Numbered from the stretch's first letter, positions 9,748-23,034 are shown. The stretch: DNA of 64,000 nucleotides from Parietichytrium sp. I65-24A (GCA_012862575.1 BLSF01000032.1:310001-374000); one strand, 5' to 3'. The notes: a model not told the origin generated them from the sequence alone. Translations and numbers: made by a program.

Positions 9748-12700
9748 GCGGAGTCGGCCCGTTACCTGCCACCGATTGAAACTTCCCCAGAACCGCCTTG
9801 TTAGTAGACAAACCAAACAATAGTTACAACGTATGACAGACACTGCCAAGCATACGGCGCTTGGCGCTCGATGCAATCTAATATCAATTTTGTAACGTTT
9901 TTGATCCAAATCCTTTTATTCTGATGATGAAAGACAACGGGCGATGAAGGTTTCTCGGGCGTTGCCTGGGTAATCAGTTCAACTATGCGAGCTTCTTTGG
10001 GGTTTAGGTTCGTTCGCTAAACACCCTTTCCCTGTACACTCAGGCACTGATTCTGGAAAATGACCACGGGATTCAGGTTGGTTCGGTAAACATCCTTCCT
10101 CTGTGTACTTGAGCACTGATTCCGCAAACCTCCTCTGCGAGCCGAGTGCCAAGTATATGACTCCATCCGACAAAGCATCTGCGGGTGGACTGTACCAGCG
10201 TTATTGTTCTTGGTTCTCGAACCCAGATTGAAGCAGCTCATGAACTCACGCCGCCAAACCTCCCTTTTCAGGTCAAAAGGTTCGATGGGTGAAATGACAA
10301 GGCACTAAGGTTGCGTGAAATTATGGGAAGCGCTCGACCAAACACTGTTGCTCCAAGGCTTTCCGAGGAAAAATGAGAGCGTTCGCAAGAGAGAAGAACC
10401 TCGCCCAACCTCGTTCAACGACGGGGCGAACCCTCGCAAGGTCTCCGAGGCAATGCCAGTACAGAAGACCTCTGCTCAAGAGAAATGGCCCTCTCATTTG
10501 CCTTTCTTTGACGGCATTTTTGTGGCCATGCTTGCAAACGCGTCGCAATGAGGGACAATAGCACAGAACTTGGGGAAGGCTTGAAGAGCCCTGCGCCTAC
10601 CAAGTCAGTGCCCTCCTGTCCAAAATTCGTTTCATGCGGTCACAATTTGGTTTCGCTGCTGTTCCTGAGCTGGCGAGAAGAGCCCGTTGTCTGTGAGAGA
10701 AGCTGTCATGTGTGTTGCCAGGGCCTTTCGCAATGGTCTTGAACCTCTGTTTGTCAGACTCATCAAAGTCCATCAATTCTTAATTTTCCTGCAATTAACC
10801 CTTCCCAAGTTGGTCCATGGCGCACTGCGGTTTTCAGAGTCGGTGTCCCATTGCATCCGAAGAACAGCTTTGAGTTTGTGCCTTTTGACCAAGTGCGTTC
10901 GATAGGCCACCGAAAAACCTTGGATGAGTCGGTATCGTAAAAGCAAACCACACTCATTTACCAACGAGTGTTTTGTAGACGCAAAATAGCGATTGTCAGA
11001 AAATTAGTACTTGTCTACTTCATGAAGTGACGAAAGCACAGCTTTCCCACGCAGCCTCTTTGTTCTGATCTTTCAAAAGTCACAAGTTCACATCAGGAGT
11101 TGAGCTCTTCGAAAAGTATATTTTTCATATACTCTGTTATTTCATCGACAATGATTACTCGATACAGTCTTGCTTCAATCAAACAAACAACCATTGGAGA
11201 AAAAAAGAAAGAAAAACAGATCAAGAAGGAGGGTTTGAGCCAGAGAGATGCCTTCACACCTTTAAATGTCCGAAGAATGTCAGCGCGTAGTGTACCAGTG
11301 CTTTCCTGACGGTCATGCACAGAGCTCCTAGCTCTCAAATTTTGAATGCTGACAGCACAAGTCTGACTCTGGCCTCTCTCATCGCTGTGGAGAGAAATGG
11401 ATTAAGATTGACCCTCTCTGCTTCTCAGGAATGGTACTCACTGCCACTACCTTCTAAGCAGCAGCTGCATCAGCTGCCTCACGTGAGTCCACTTGCGGAT
11501 AATTTACAGTTACGCCAGGGGATTATGTGGGGCGGCGCCCGATTTTGTCCGAGAAGCTTATTGCCACTTTGTACTTTGTTTCTCCCGTGCTGGCATGTGC
11601 TGGCGCGTGAGAGACCAGTCAAGATCCCTCAAGTCTCGATTTGACCCGATGCGCTGAAACCAAATTCGCTGGTGGAATGGAGTGAGTCTTCAATCTTGCG
11701 CAAACCCGATGTCCGTATTGCGAGATATTGCGAGGAAAGAGGCAACAGTTAGGAGTACACTGAGAACACTGAGTACTACAAGCTTTGTCAATTCGCAGGG
11801 AGCTATGATCACAAGTCCTGTGGGACAGAGGTTTCGAGTGCAGTGCTGTGGTCCATGAGCAACCATTTTCAGGAAGCCTCTTCTCAAGCTGTTCACAACT
11901 TCTCATCCCCACAATTAGCATTCGTCTTCTTTTTGAAACCAATGATGACACGAGTTTACAGCTTGCAATCCAATATCGCTCGGGCTAATTTCGCGGAGAT
12001 TTGAGACTTATCCTTCACGTTCACTCGTGTCTTGACTCGACATGTGAGAGAGGCAGTGTTGCTCTTAACAAATTGATTGCATTGTCGTTGTTGCCAGCTC
12101 ATGAAAATTATGTCACGTTGTGGTACAGTACTCAGTACCGGTAAGGGGATCCCGCCGGTACGAGTACATTCGCCGTAGGTCTTGGCAACGGCATGACCAC
12201 TATCAGAATTCAGCAATCGATGGTTTCATTTTCCACAGTCAGCTTTGTCAGTTTGTAAATCTGTTTGTACATTGAACTGTGCAAAAGGCGGGAGGGCGCA
12301 ACGCCGCTTCTCCAAGTTTCTTCTCCGCCTCTAGTACGAAACTCCATCGAGCGAGTGTCCTGTGTCCACCTTGATATGATCTGGCACGTGCTTCTCTGGC
12401 CTTCAATTGAACAAATTGAGCACTCTTTTCTGCTCTCATTCTGGATTTTTCTCATTAGATTGAAGCGAGAGGGGAAGAAGTGCAATTTTTTACAACTCTC
12501 TTCTCGAAGGAAAGAAAGAAAATGAAAATTGCTTGAAATGAAAGTTCGACTCTTTCTCTTCCTCTTCCTCTTCCTCTCACCGTATTGGCTCTTTTGAAGT
12601 TGTCTCCCATGCACTTTTTCCAATCATTCGATTAGACGGACTTGTGAACAGCGAGCTTGTACATTTCTTGTCGCGTTCGGCGGTACTCATTTCTACCGCA

Positions 12701-15700
12701 AACGCTAGTGAACGAAATTCGCGCACCACAGTCTGACTCTAGGCTAAGGACTATTGCCATGCGAAGCTGAAGGTCAGCCAGTTTCGTGCAACTAAATTTT
12801 CTAAAATCCTATTTTCTTTCCTTTTTCTCTCCACAGATTTCAGCTAGAGCCTACCACCAGAGCAAGCTACCTTCCAACCAAGATAGCTTTCCTTGCTTCG
12901 TGCCTTCTGGTTCCGCAGGTTCAAGCCTCCCACTGAAGTGAGAAAAAATAAAATAAAAATAAGTCCCAGCAGTCACTTTCATTGCAACGAAATCGGCAAG
13001 CTCCTCCTTCAATATTCGCACGGAGACTCGCCTTTCCCGCCGCCCCGTAGCGCCTGGCTACCTCGTTGGCTAGAAGTGACTCACCGCACCAGCGCCACAC
13101 GACCGCTCGCGGGTTTCTCCACCAGAGTTTTGCGAAGCATTTCTGAACAGCGGGAAAAATGCCGATTGTGGATTTCAACTTCGGGAGGTATGGTTGCACG
13201 TATGCTAAACACTAATTGTGAAGTGGCCCGAGGAAATGTGCCCTCGCCTGTGCGGAGGGAAAAGGACCAACGCGGCAAGCATCTTGCACACTAACACTTT
13301 CGGCTATATGCGGGTAGCACCACGGTGAGTGGCGCGTTCATTCCTGAAAACTGTTTTCTGCTCCAACAACACCACGGGGGGGACCTACTGCACTACTACG
13401 TTTACGGTAAGCGGGCGGAGGTGGTGGCCCTCTGCTGCAGGCGGAGGAGGAGGAAGGAGGCTGGCAGGAGAAGGAAGAAACGAGAACTTGGCCACAGTCC
13501 GAGTGTCAGCATACGTCGCAGAACGCGTCGCAGAAACGGCAGGAGAAGGGTGCGGCGGTGGTAGGCGAAACCCTGAGAGCACAAACACCCGGGAACACGT
13601 TCGTTCGCCCGGCTTCAGAGAGAAAAAAGAAAAAGAAAAAAAAGAGAGAGACAGAGGCTCTTCAGAATCCCGGTTTCAATTTGTTTGCTCCTTTGAATTT
13701 GGATTGTTTGTTGCAGATTGATTTCAACTTGCGATTGAGTGAGGGAACAACGACGAGGTGCCCATCGCGCGCGTGCGGGTGATCTGCGGTCGTTGCAACA
13801 CATCGTTTTGTACGAGCAGAAATCAGAATTCAGAATTCAGAAATCAGTGAAATCAGAATCAGAAGATTAAGTCACGGTCAGAACCGGTGGCACTGGTTAG
13901 CGGCTGTAACATTTGGTGTTATGACGAGTCCACGGCAAGGAAAAGATCTTGCGACTGGCAGCAACTGGACGAAATGAAGACAGAGAAAAGCGAAGTGGGA
14001 AATGAGAAACGAGAAATGAGGTCCATTCATTTGCAACTAACCATCTTCTGTCGGCACTCTTTTGCTTCTGGCATTTCACTTTTGTATTTCAAGATGTATT
14101 CTACTTTGATTCATTTCAAGTCCATCGCGTTTTGCAGACTCGTGTAATCCACCAGTCGACGTGAATCAATCAATCAATCAATCAAATCAGTCAAATAGCC
14201 ACTTCTCACTTTTCGACGTGAAGGGTTGAAGCAGCTGTTGGTAGCCGCATTAAACACTAACACTAGTCACACACTAGTGACAGGATTGTGAGAGCAAGGA
14301 AAGGAAAGGAAGGAGTCACTCAGAGGAAGAGAGTGAAACGGTGTCTCTCACTCTTGCTCCCTCCGTCGCATCGTCCCTCTGCAGGAGCGGGAATTCCCAG
14401 ACTTGTAGCCTCAGCAGCAGAAGAGATAAGAGTGCCCGAAAGAAAGCGGAGCAGAAAGATGCTACTGCTTGGTTCCGACTACAAGCCCGCTGATTCCTTC
14501 TCGTAAATTGCGAGTGTTGAGGTAAGTTGAGAGGAGGTGCTTTGATACCGGGATGACTGGGAGGACTGAGAGGCGCAGCGCTTTTGCCGTTTGCGAGTGG
14601 AGAGTATAAAGTATGAAGCAAGACATGAGGAAAGACAGGCACGAGCGAGAGGGGCTGCTCGGCGTTCAGCACTGGGCGGAATCAACTCCCGAGCAGCTTT
14701 GTTACGGTGCGTTTGCCCGAATTAACTTCAGGAGAGTCAAAAATGTCACTCGCTTGATTAATAGCCTGATCGATCGTTGCCACGTCTGAGCTCGGAGGAA
14801 TCAATCGACAGGAAGCCTCCGCGCTCGAAAGAAGGTGGAAGTCTGGAATCTGAGATGCGAACTTTGAGCTTCTGAGCATTCAGTTGTGAAGTAATTCAGT
14901 GATTTATGTGTGTTTATTATTTCTACCTCTCGCAAGGAAAATGCGACATCATCGCCAATTCATTGACGAGGACATGTAAATGAATTTCCCAGCAGGCGCC
15001 AACTGTGAAATAGCAGCTGTGCCTTCTTTCTTACTTTCTCGTGTGATATGTGTCATATGATTGCGGTGGTTCTCTTTCCGGCGACCGGAGACACCGGAGT
15101 CTCTTCTCTCTTCTAACCAGACTATCAGCAGAACTGTGAGCAGGAAAGAACAACTCACAACACACGAACCAACCAATCAGTCAATCAACCAACAAGAGAA
15201 CGAACGACCAAAACCATCTGTGATACAATACATGTGTCGTTCAGCTCGCTCACGACTTCTTCTTTTTTTTTTTTTTCCCAGTTGGAACAATCCACACCGA
15301 ACCAGTCGCTTCCTGCCTCCGCGCTGCAACGGAGACAAAACAAGGTCGTTGTTTTCACATTGCAATGCATTGCAAAATGCATTAAATTCCCTTCCTTCCT
15401 TCCTTCCTTCCTTCCTTCTCCCCTTCGCGGAGTTGACCTTTTTTTCCGGCCGTATGTGTCGCCGCACGGAGGCTCCGCTGATTGAAAACGTTTGTACGAT
15501 ACCTCTCCACTTGCACGATATCTCGGTATAGCCAACAGCTATCCTCCCATAATCTGTGTTCGATATATAGAAGTAGAATTAGAAGTTGGGAAATGGGTGA
15601 GGGAACAAGGTTCCATTTTCCAGGCGGACGTTTTCCCAGTCCTTGCTTCCGTCATAGGAGAACATTAGACACGACTAGCACTCGCCCTGTAGTTGTCGAG

Positions 15701-17281
15701 AGAATTGGGAAAAGAACCACCTGCGAAGAGTGGTAGAGGAGTCTCTACTACAGAGGCTACTCTTCCGTTGGAACAGAGAGTGTGCACGTGGCTTATTCAA
15801 GGCGCTATTCAGCAGTTACTGTGAAGCTGCGAGGGACCGGCTTGGGAGTCCTGTTTCTTCTTCCATCCATGAAAGGAATAAAAGTGACAATAAATAAATA
15901 TAAAAAAGAAAAGAGAAGAATGGCTGAAAAGGACAAAAGCTAGAGGAAGAAGCTGGCACCGAACGAGCGGCACAAGTGCCAGTGCTACTGAGCTTTTCAT
16001 CGCTGTGTGGAGCGCAGCTTTTGGACGGCACTTGAGCTTGTTCTTCTCCTTTCTCCCATCCCCTTCCTCCTCCCGCCTGACACCCAACTGCGACCAAGAG
16101 AGACCCACCAACCCAACCCAAACCAAACCAAACCAAACCGATCACAATCGCTTTCGCTTTTGCACAAGCATTTACTCAGTAATTTACTCGAGTACCAACC
16201 AATCGAGCGTTATATTCTTGGGCTCTGTCTCGTGAAAGGTTGCTGGAATTTCAGCGCTTTTACACTTTTTGATCCGAGCTTTTCTCCCAACTCGCTCAGA
16301 AAGACCTCGGGTTTGATTCCACATCCCGAAAAACGCGCTGGCCATGTGCCTTCCCTAGCCGCGTCTAGCACCTGCATAGCCAACCGTACACTCTGCCCCT
16401 CCACAAAAAAGCGAGATGAACAGTTTCCCTTTTACGAACTCGCCGGGCTCGAGACTGAGACAAAACCACTGTAGCAACCTGCTGTTTGTCGCTTGCCACT
16501 CTTGTCACTCTTGCCACTGTGACTTACAATTGTTTTTGTTTTGTATAAGCTTTTCTTATTTTTTTCGATTCTGCGATTGGCATGAGCTATAGAGCGCTAT
16601 AGTTTGTGAACTGGTGTACGTGAATTACGCCGGCGCTCTGTCAGCACAAGTGCTTGTGATCGTATACTGAAAGGGCCGAAGGGAAAAGGGAAAGGGGAAA
16701 AAGTTACGTGAGACTCGTGAGACCGTGGCGGCGAGGTGAGAGACCATGCAGAGTATAAGAGGACTTGTGGCCTTTTTTTTGACCGTTTCGGATACTGATA
16801 CTCCAGGAGTGCATATCTTCAGCAGGAAATCACAGTCACGCGCGGCCGCCAGCGCTCTGATGCTCCAGCTCTTTTTTTTGGCCGTGACCTTGTCTGAATT
16901 CTGACGTTCTCAAGTCCTGAAATTTAATCTGATTCTGATAAAATCCATTGAGCTGATGGATGCAATGAATTTTAAGAAAGGGGAATTTTGACATTGAGAG
17001 AAATAGTATTGTAGTACAAGTAGTGGCACTGAAGTTGGCGATGGAAAGTGGTGCCCTGCGACAGACAAGCAGCTCTCACCCACTTACTTAGACAGCCACT
17101 ACTGCTCGGCAGCGCGTCTTTGTGTGGTTCTCCCTCCAATGTGCGCCGCTACTACTGCTACGTAAATGTATAGCCCGGCTCAGTGTGCGCCAGACGGTGG
17201 TGGGAGAGGAAGGAGTACGCTCAGCACTAGTGATAGACCGCTTCCTTCCTCCTCCTCCTGGGCTCCTACCGTCGGCGATTA
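9748..17281. other. 7.5-kb gene desert upstream of the first AP2 gene
   Basis: Open frames here are short (up to about 155 codons), overlap in several frames, and owe their length to low-complexity CT/GA or proline-serine sequence. I cannot support any as a gene. It contains the 69-nt tandem repeat at 10001, an AATC run near 14166, TTCC repeats near 15392-15418, a CCAAA run near 16110-16140 and a strong pyrimidine tract ending in CAG near 12836 that resembles a splice acceptor without a convincing exon. Confidence 0.5.
10001..10138. repeat. Degenerate tandem repeat, two units of about 69 bp
   Basis: The segment beginning GTTTAGGTTCGTTCG (10002) recurs diverged from 10071 as ATTCAGGTTGGTTCG. 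Later blocks stay aligned (CTGTACACTCAGGCACTGATTC against CTGTGTACTTGAGCACTGATTC, compared in pieces). The minus strand stays open through both units, giving a repeated peptide (GCLPNQP against GCLANEP), but no gene can be built around it. Confidence 0.5.
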
Positions 17282-17566
17282 ATGCTGCGTAGTGTCTCGC
17301 GGCGGAGGAGAGGGCAGGAGCTGTGGGCCGACAGGGTTGGAAGAAGGAAGGGGAGAAGGGAAGAAGGAAAGAGGGGCGGAGAGCAGAAGCAGAAGAATGT
17401 AACCTTAAACTCAGTTGATCCTTCTGAGTCGCCGGACGAAGAGCCGGAGCTATTGGAGTACAATTTTCAGCATCGCGCAGAAGCTGTGCATCAGATCTTG
17501 AATCAAGAAAGTCTTTCCTCGAACATGGGACTTTTAGAGAGGAGACCGAAAGAAGAGTTGACTTGA
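17282..17566 (+). other. 94-codon upstream open frame before AP2 gene 1 (uORF or unlinked exon)
   Basis: It starts at a real ATG and ends in TGA, 420 bp before the AP2 start. The first 35 codons are basic low-complexity, but the second half (SPDEEPELLEYNFQHRAE and onward) reads like ordinary protein. It may be a long uORF in the leader of the AP2 mRNA, or a first exon spliced to the AP2 frame, which is open from 17789. I found no convincing GT-AG pair. Confidence 0.25.
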
Positions 17567-17588
17567 CTGGTAGATGACCTCAAGTGCC

Positions 17589-17672
17589 ACAGAGACAGAG
17601 ACAGAGACAGAAGAAGACCGACAGATAGGCACAGAGACAGAGAGGGAAAAGGGGAAAGAGAAAGAGCGAGTC
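17589..17672 (+). promoter_or_regulatory. GA/GACA-rich tract upstream of AP2 gene 1
   Basis: Purine-rich run with repeated AGAGAC units on the coding strand, 320-400 nt before the AP2 ATG. It is similar in kind to tracts upstream of other genes here. Confidence 0.4.
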
Positions 17673-17986
17673 AAGGGAAAAGGTCGGGTTGCAGTGCTCC
17701 TTCAGCCGAGTGCAAGTGGTTGAAATAAGTGATAAGTGTAACTCTCCGCGAGTTGAAACAGCACTGAACTCGAAGCTCCTGTGTTTGAAACAAAGTCGTT
17801 CTCACAAAACCTGTATTGCTTTGGGAGACCCAACAGCGCAGTAAAGGCATCGCAGACTTTTCGAGACTCGTTTTTCGGCTGAATACAGACACCAAACTCA
17901 CGCCTCGATTCGGTCAACTTGATGACTCAAGCGATCGGGCGATCGAGCACTTCACAAGCGTAGACCCCTTTCGAAAGCCTCGAGAG

Positions 17987-18071
17987 ATGCACGAAGGCTC
18001 ACAATTGAATTCAGACACCAAAAGAAATCACAATCGAGGTGTGCCTGAGCAACAACAACAGCAGCAGCAGC

Positions 18072-18105
<34 letters not shown>

Positions 18106-18499
18106 GGTGCAGGCGTCAAATATGATCTCCGTCATGGTGCCAAACACAATGTCAAATCAACTGCCTATGGGCCAGATGCAGTGGGGCGGGGCGAGCTTTT
18201 CAACGGAGAACTATTACATGTTCTCCCAGCCGTCGCTTGCCTTGCCAAGCTTGAGCAATAACAGCAGCAACCACCTTTCGTTACCGTCCATGATGGGGAG
18301 TTTTGAAATGCAGTCGATTCTCGCGCATCAACAGCGACAGCAGCAGCAGCAACAACAACAACAACAGGATTTACAACGACGGCAACCATCCTTGTTCTCG
18401 AATCAGCCGCAAATTTACTCTACAAATCAGCAGGTCAGGGTTGTCTTTCTTGGCAATGACCAGCAAACCATGACGAACTTTCAGCAGCAGCAGCAGCTA

Positions 18500-18535
<36 letters not shown>

Positions 18536-19204
18536 GCGTTTTTCAACCTCGTGGGTAGCCAGCTCCCCGATTCGCTACATCTACAATTGGCTGGAACAGC
18601 GTCTGGTCAAGACGCAGCTTCGACGATGGGCAGTTTCTCACCAATACTGTCACAGAACTCCTCAGCGTCAATACAGCAGATCCTTCTCAACCACCCAGCG
18701 CTTGCTCTTCTCAACGGAGACAGGAATCAACCTGGGCCGGGCAACAGCAATGCAACCTCAAGGTACCGCGGAGTCTCGTGGCATAAGAGAGACCGCAAGT
18801 GGCTTGCTCGCACTTGGATTGGCCGCCGCATTGAGCATCTCGGCTGCTACAAGTCGGAAGAGATGGCCGCTCTTGCAGTTGACTTGCGAACGATCGAGCA
18901 TTTTGGAAACCAGGTCAAGAAGGAGCTGAATTTTCCCAACTCGACCGACCGACAACAGCTGATACAATACTTTTCCCTCACGGGAGAATTCAGAGTGAAG
19001 ACAGCAGTGGAGCTGTCTGTTTCACATCGACGCGGACCAAACCGCAAGAAGAGGAGGCAACCGGGCCAGCCTTCGTCAGAGACCGACGACGAAAGCAGCA
19101 CCCCTGCGAGCTTGAAGACAGAAAAAGTTTCGGAAGATTCTTCTGGAGTTTGCGAAACACTTTCGGACCCTGCTCGCAAGCGGTCAAGGAGCTCTGATGC
19201 TTAA
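17987..19204 (+). CDS. AP2-domain transcription factor 1 (single AP2, Gln-rich N-terminus)
   Basis: A 405-aa protein with one AP2/ERF-type DNA-binding domain at about residues 258-320 (SRYRGVSWHKRDRKWLART, then RIEHLGCYKSEEMAALAVD, ending LNFP). The N-terminal half is an activation-type region with four polyglutamine tracts coded mostly by CAA/CAG mixtures (near 18046, 18341, 18481 and 18505). The C-terminus is basic, then Ser/Thr/Asp-rich, ending with KRSRSS, probably for nuclear import. After the domain comes a segment shared with the two other AP2 proteins here (QLIQYFSLTGEFRVK). It is presumably a sequence-specific nuclear regulator; targets are unknown. The ATG at 17987 is the first in frame, but the frame is open upstream to 17789, so a spliced 5' exon is possible. 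It sits alone in a long non-coding region. Confidence 0.9.
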
Positions 19205-22200
19205 TCGTTTGGATTTTTTTTCCCAACTACTTTAGTACACTTTTAATCGCTCGCTGCGGCGATTGAGTTTGCCTCGTGGCAATTGAGTTTTGTCAATCTA
19301 TGGACGTATCTTGTATTTGTTGCCAAGTAAATTAACAGTAAACAAACTTTGCATTTGTTGTTGCAGATTGGTTTCAGACGTATATTGCTCTCTGTCTCTA
19401 CTAGCTAGCAGAGACCGGGCTCTCGAGGCACATCTGCGAGAGCTGCCTGTGTATGACAAACACGTGCAACCAATTCTCTACTAAGATTTGCTTTAGGGAT
19501 CGATCTGACCGGCAAACCCTTGCTCAAAACTCCCGCGAACCGTAAACGAAGAGGTGTGATGAGGTGTGACGAGATCCACAATTTAAAAATAGAAGAACTG
19601 ATCGTTTGGCAAAATATTGTAGCACGAGTATTGGCTTAGATACCCGCACACGTTTTACCAGTGGACACGGTGTTCACGATACAGTAAAGGAGAAAGAGAT
19701 CGTCAAATGCGAGACATTGATTGCTGTGTCGTGGCTGAGCGGCATCAAGTTCGACTATGCGTTCGGGTAGATACAGCTCTTTTGCTTTGCTTTGCTTTGT
19801 GGGTTCTTAAAACTCTTTCGCATCCCAGTCGCTTCATTGAACTTGGAGTCAACAGCAGAAGGTTTTAGCAACTTGATTGATTTTCAAAGTCTATTGCATC
19901 GCAAATGCTACTGGACAATTGCCACACCCTTGACTGGACGAAAGGCGGAGAGCTACGCAAGTGGAAGTTTGCCCGATAATGAATTAAAGAAAATCTTGAA
20001 GATCTAAGTTACGGTTGAGAGGCCTCGATTGACTTGCGCAATGAATGAACTTGGAGGTTCGCGACTCAAACTTGAGCTTGGATCTCACATGGTTTTACGG
20101 CCGGAACAATCCCAGCCTGCCTTAGTTCCCGGTTGCGTCTCATTTCTAGCGCAACTTTGTGTTTGTACAAGCCGCATTTGGACATAGTTGCTCCTAAGAA
20201 AGGTGATGCCCTTCATCGTGTTAGCCTTGTGCTGATCAAGTAAGCAAACAGCAGAGAGATCGAGGGTCATCGAGCAAGGAAAAAAACAGCACGATGCTCG
20301 AGCTCTGACGACGAGCTCGGGTCCCGGGCAAACGTAAAGTCGGTCTTCTGGTCATCCTGACGGACTAGACGGGGGTGGATCAGGGGGATTTTCTATGCCC
20401 GCCTTCCATCAACCAAGCCGTGTTTTGCTTGCGCCTCGGCGAAGGTGGCGTGTCGCAAAGTGGAGTGTCGCAAGGTTGGCTCGCAATCCGGTATGTCTGT
20501 GGGAGGAGGACTGGCGGGGAGTTGAAGAGCTACAAGCTCCTTTGAACACGGATTTGACTCGTCCAGGTTGTCCACCGTAACGTTGTTATGCTCAACGGAC
20601 ATGTCTCACACAATTTCGATGCTGCAGCTTGTCCTTGTGTCAGTGCCACAGTGCCAGCGCCGCGCGCGATAAAGTCAACGGTAAAGTGCAGCTCGCCAGT
20701 ACGAGCACCAAGAGCGGGCACCGCAGTTAAAAGAAGGCGTGGATGATGGACAATGAATGAATGGGCGTTTGCTGTAATTCATGAACCGAGCTCCAACTAA
20801 CTGTAAAGCTCTCTCGAACAAGTGAACGACTCTCATCAACGACTTGCTCTTTCCACAGCTATGACGAATACATCTTCGCAAAGATTCCGTCCAGCGGATG
20901 GATTTGTTGCTGAATTGTTTCTAAATCATTCTGTAACTTGAATGTATTCTGAGCTTCTGAACTCTTCTGGTGGGCATCAATTTTCCAGACAAAGTGGTCG
21001 AGTCACCAGCACTCACTGGCAGTATCGTGTAATAATTTATCTCATGATATCTGAACATGATCATCATGATGATCCCCAAATCCTGACCCGATACAGAACA
21101 TTCACGAACAGCGGACGGCCTGGCGTTCCAAAATTTTAGCTCACTGCCAGTCAAGAAGCCTCTCCAACCGAAGAAAACGACTGGCTGTAGGCGTTACAAT
21201 TCCACAGTCCTACTCGCAGATCCTATTCAGCTCCATGGGCTGTAGCTAGCTCGTTCTACGCCAGTACTCGCCAGTAATGCACGCTTTTTCCGTTTCCCGT
21301 TGCCCGATTTCCGTTTCCTACTTCCACACCCTCTCGCGCACGGGGAAAAGCGGCTCGGCAAATGAGGTGTATAATTAAATGGTGAGGGAAAACCGCAAAA
21401 GGTCTAAAAGGTCCCTCTTTTTTATGAGCAGGCAGGTGTTGTGGCCATGCAGGAATCTGGAGTTGGATAACAACAGCTTGTCGTAGGAAACAACTTGACC
21501 AATTCAGGTGAGGTAGGTTAGGTGCTGGCAGCTTCCAATGAGACAAAAAGAAGCAGGAAACATCAGGAAACAGAGAGACGGAAATGATCGATGATCGATG
21601 ATCGATAAACGACCGCTCTTCTCGAGGCTTGCACATGCTTGCGTGGTAGTTGTGCACAACGTGCTTGTGACTATTGCATATCCATCCATCCATCCATCTT
21701 CTTTGAGACCATGCTTACCACGCCGTCGCCCGAGTAGCCCGAGTCCCGCCAAGTGGGAGAGTCGCCCACCCATGCATCTGAATTGGAGAACCAGGAGGGA
21801 CTCCGAAGGACCGCGTCCGTGAACAAGACCGGGGGGTTCACTTTCGCGGCTTTCATCCCTTTACCGTATTTTCAATTCACATTCATGTATAACGCAAGCT
21901 TGGCTTTCATATTTTAGTGCAGTACCGGTACTGTACTCAGTACTCGTTCAATGAATGAATTGATTGTATTTAATAATCTTTGCGTTTTTACCACGTGGTT
22001 TTTACTGTTAATTAAAATGGATTTTCATGCATTCACTCATTCATTTCCATCTTTCTCCAAGATGCCGTGACCTGAACTCCGTCTTCAACAGCTTTGACTA
22101 ATAGACAGTCAGTGGACATAAGGGGTACTCAGTACCAGAAATTGGACTCACCTTCAGGGTTACTCTCTCTCATTTATCCATTCTTTCAGAACATACATCA

Positions 22201-22853
22201 TTCTTTCTCTCAGTTGTTTTCTAATGTTTGGCACCTCCTTTCCTGCCCTTTCTTTCCATCCAACATGCCCCATCATCCCAGTAATAAAGCCCATCCAACA
22301 GCAAATTCCCAGCACCAAAGCTCTATGTTTTTGTAAAAGAATTTAGTGAATGGCTTCTTACAGTTTGAGCGCGGGACCCGCGGGACCCGTGGGTTGGAAG
22401 GCTCTCCTGTTGTGAGGCAAAACGAGACGGGCTCTTTTTCAGCAGCTCAAACAAGCAAGATTCTGCTTCTTCTGCTTCTCTCTCCAACACAAACTGATAT
22501 ATATTGTCAAACCGCTTTCCTTCCAACATCTCTACTTGACACCATCTCCAACACCTCCGTCTAATACTTACCTACACAGAGATACGACTGCTTCCGAATT
22601 CATAACCGACACATAAGTTAGTGGGTATAGTTTTGGATAGGTGGGTTCTTTACTGGTGGGTCGAAAGCACACCAGGCAGAATGCTAGTGAGAGCGCTATG
22701 TGGGGCTATGCGGTTCCTTCTAGATCCTGAACATGTCTCATAGTTCCACGCAGTAGATGTGCTAGCCCTCACTTTGCGGGGGACGGCGAACTGTTGGGGT
22801 CGTGGCTAAAGCTTAAACTAGGATTAGAAGTTTTGCTTTTCTTATTCACGCAG

Positions 22854-23034
22854 AGGCTCAAAGGTGAACGGGAGATAGCTTCTCACGCCGCGGTTCAAAA
22901 CCATCCTTATTACAAAACAGTAGATGAGTTAGATCGACCGAAACACAGGCCGACTCCCAAGCCAAATTCACGAAGTGGCTCACAAGTGAGCAATTCACCT
23001 CCCTCCTCTCACGCTAATGATTTAGGTAATTAGT
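22854..23034 (+). other. Exon-like open segment of unknown status
   Basis: A pyrimidine tract ending in CACGCAG (to 22853) resembles a splice acceptor. The frame after it is open for about 58 codons and reads like normal protein (REIASHAAVQNHPYYKTVDE and then Pro/Ser-rich), stopping at TAG just after a GGTAATT that could be a donor. No partner exon was identified. It might belong to the leader of AP2 gene 2, or be chance. Confidence 0.2.

Noticed and set aside
12820-12840. Strong splice-acceptor-like pyrimidine tract ending CCACAG
   Set aside because: No donor and no protein-like exon follows within a reasonable distance.
15061-16474. Several 100-155 codon frames on both strands
   Set aside because: They overlap one another and owe their length to TTCC, TTTT and CCAAA runs.
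18046-18534. CAA/CAG runs as expanded microsatellites outside genes
   Set aside because: They are in frame inside AP2 gene 1 and mix CAA with CAG, as expected for selected polyglutamine coding rather than a recent expansion.
22564-22640. ATACTTACCT at 22564 followed by a TAGTTTTGG Sm-like site, resembling a U1 snRNA start
   Set aside because: The conserved U1 loop sequence is absent, spacing to the Sm-like site is too short for the normal stem-loops, and no closing fold was found.
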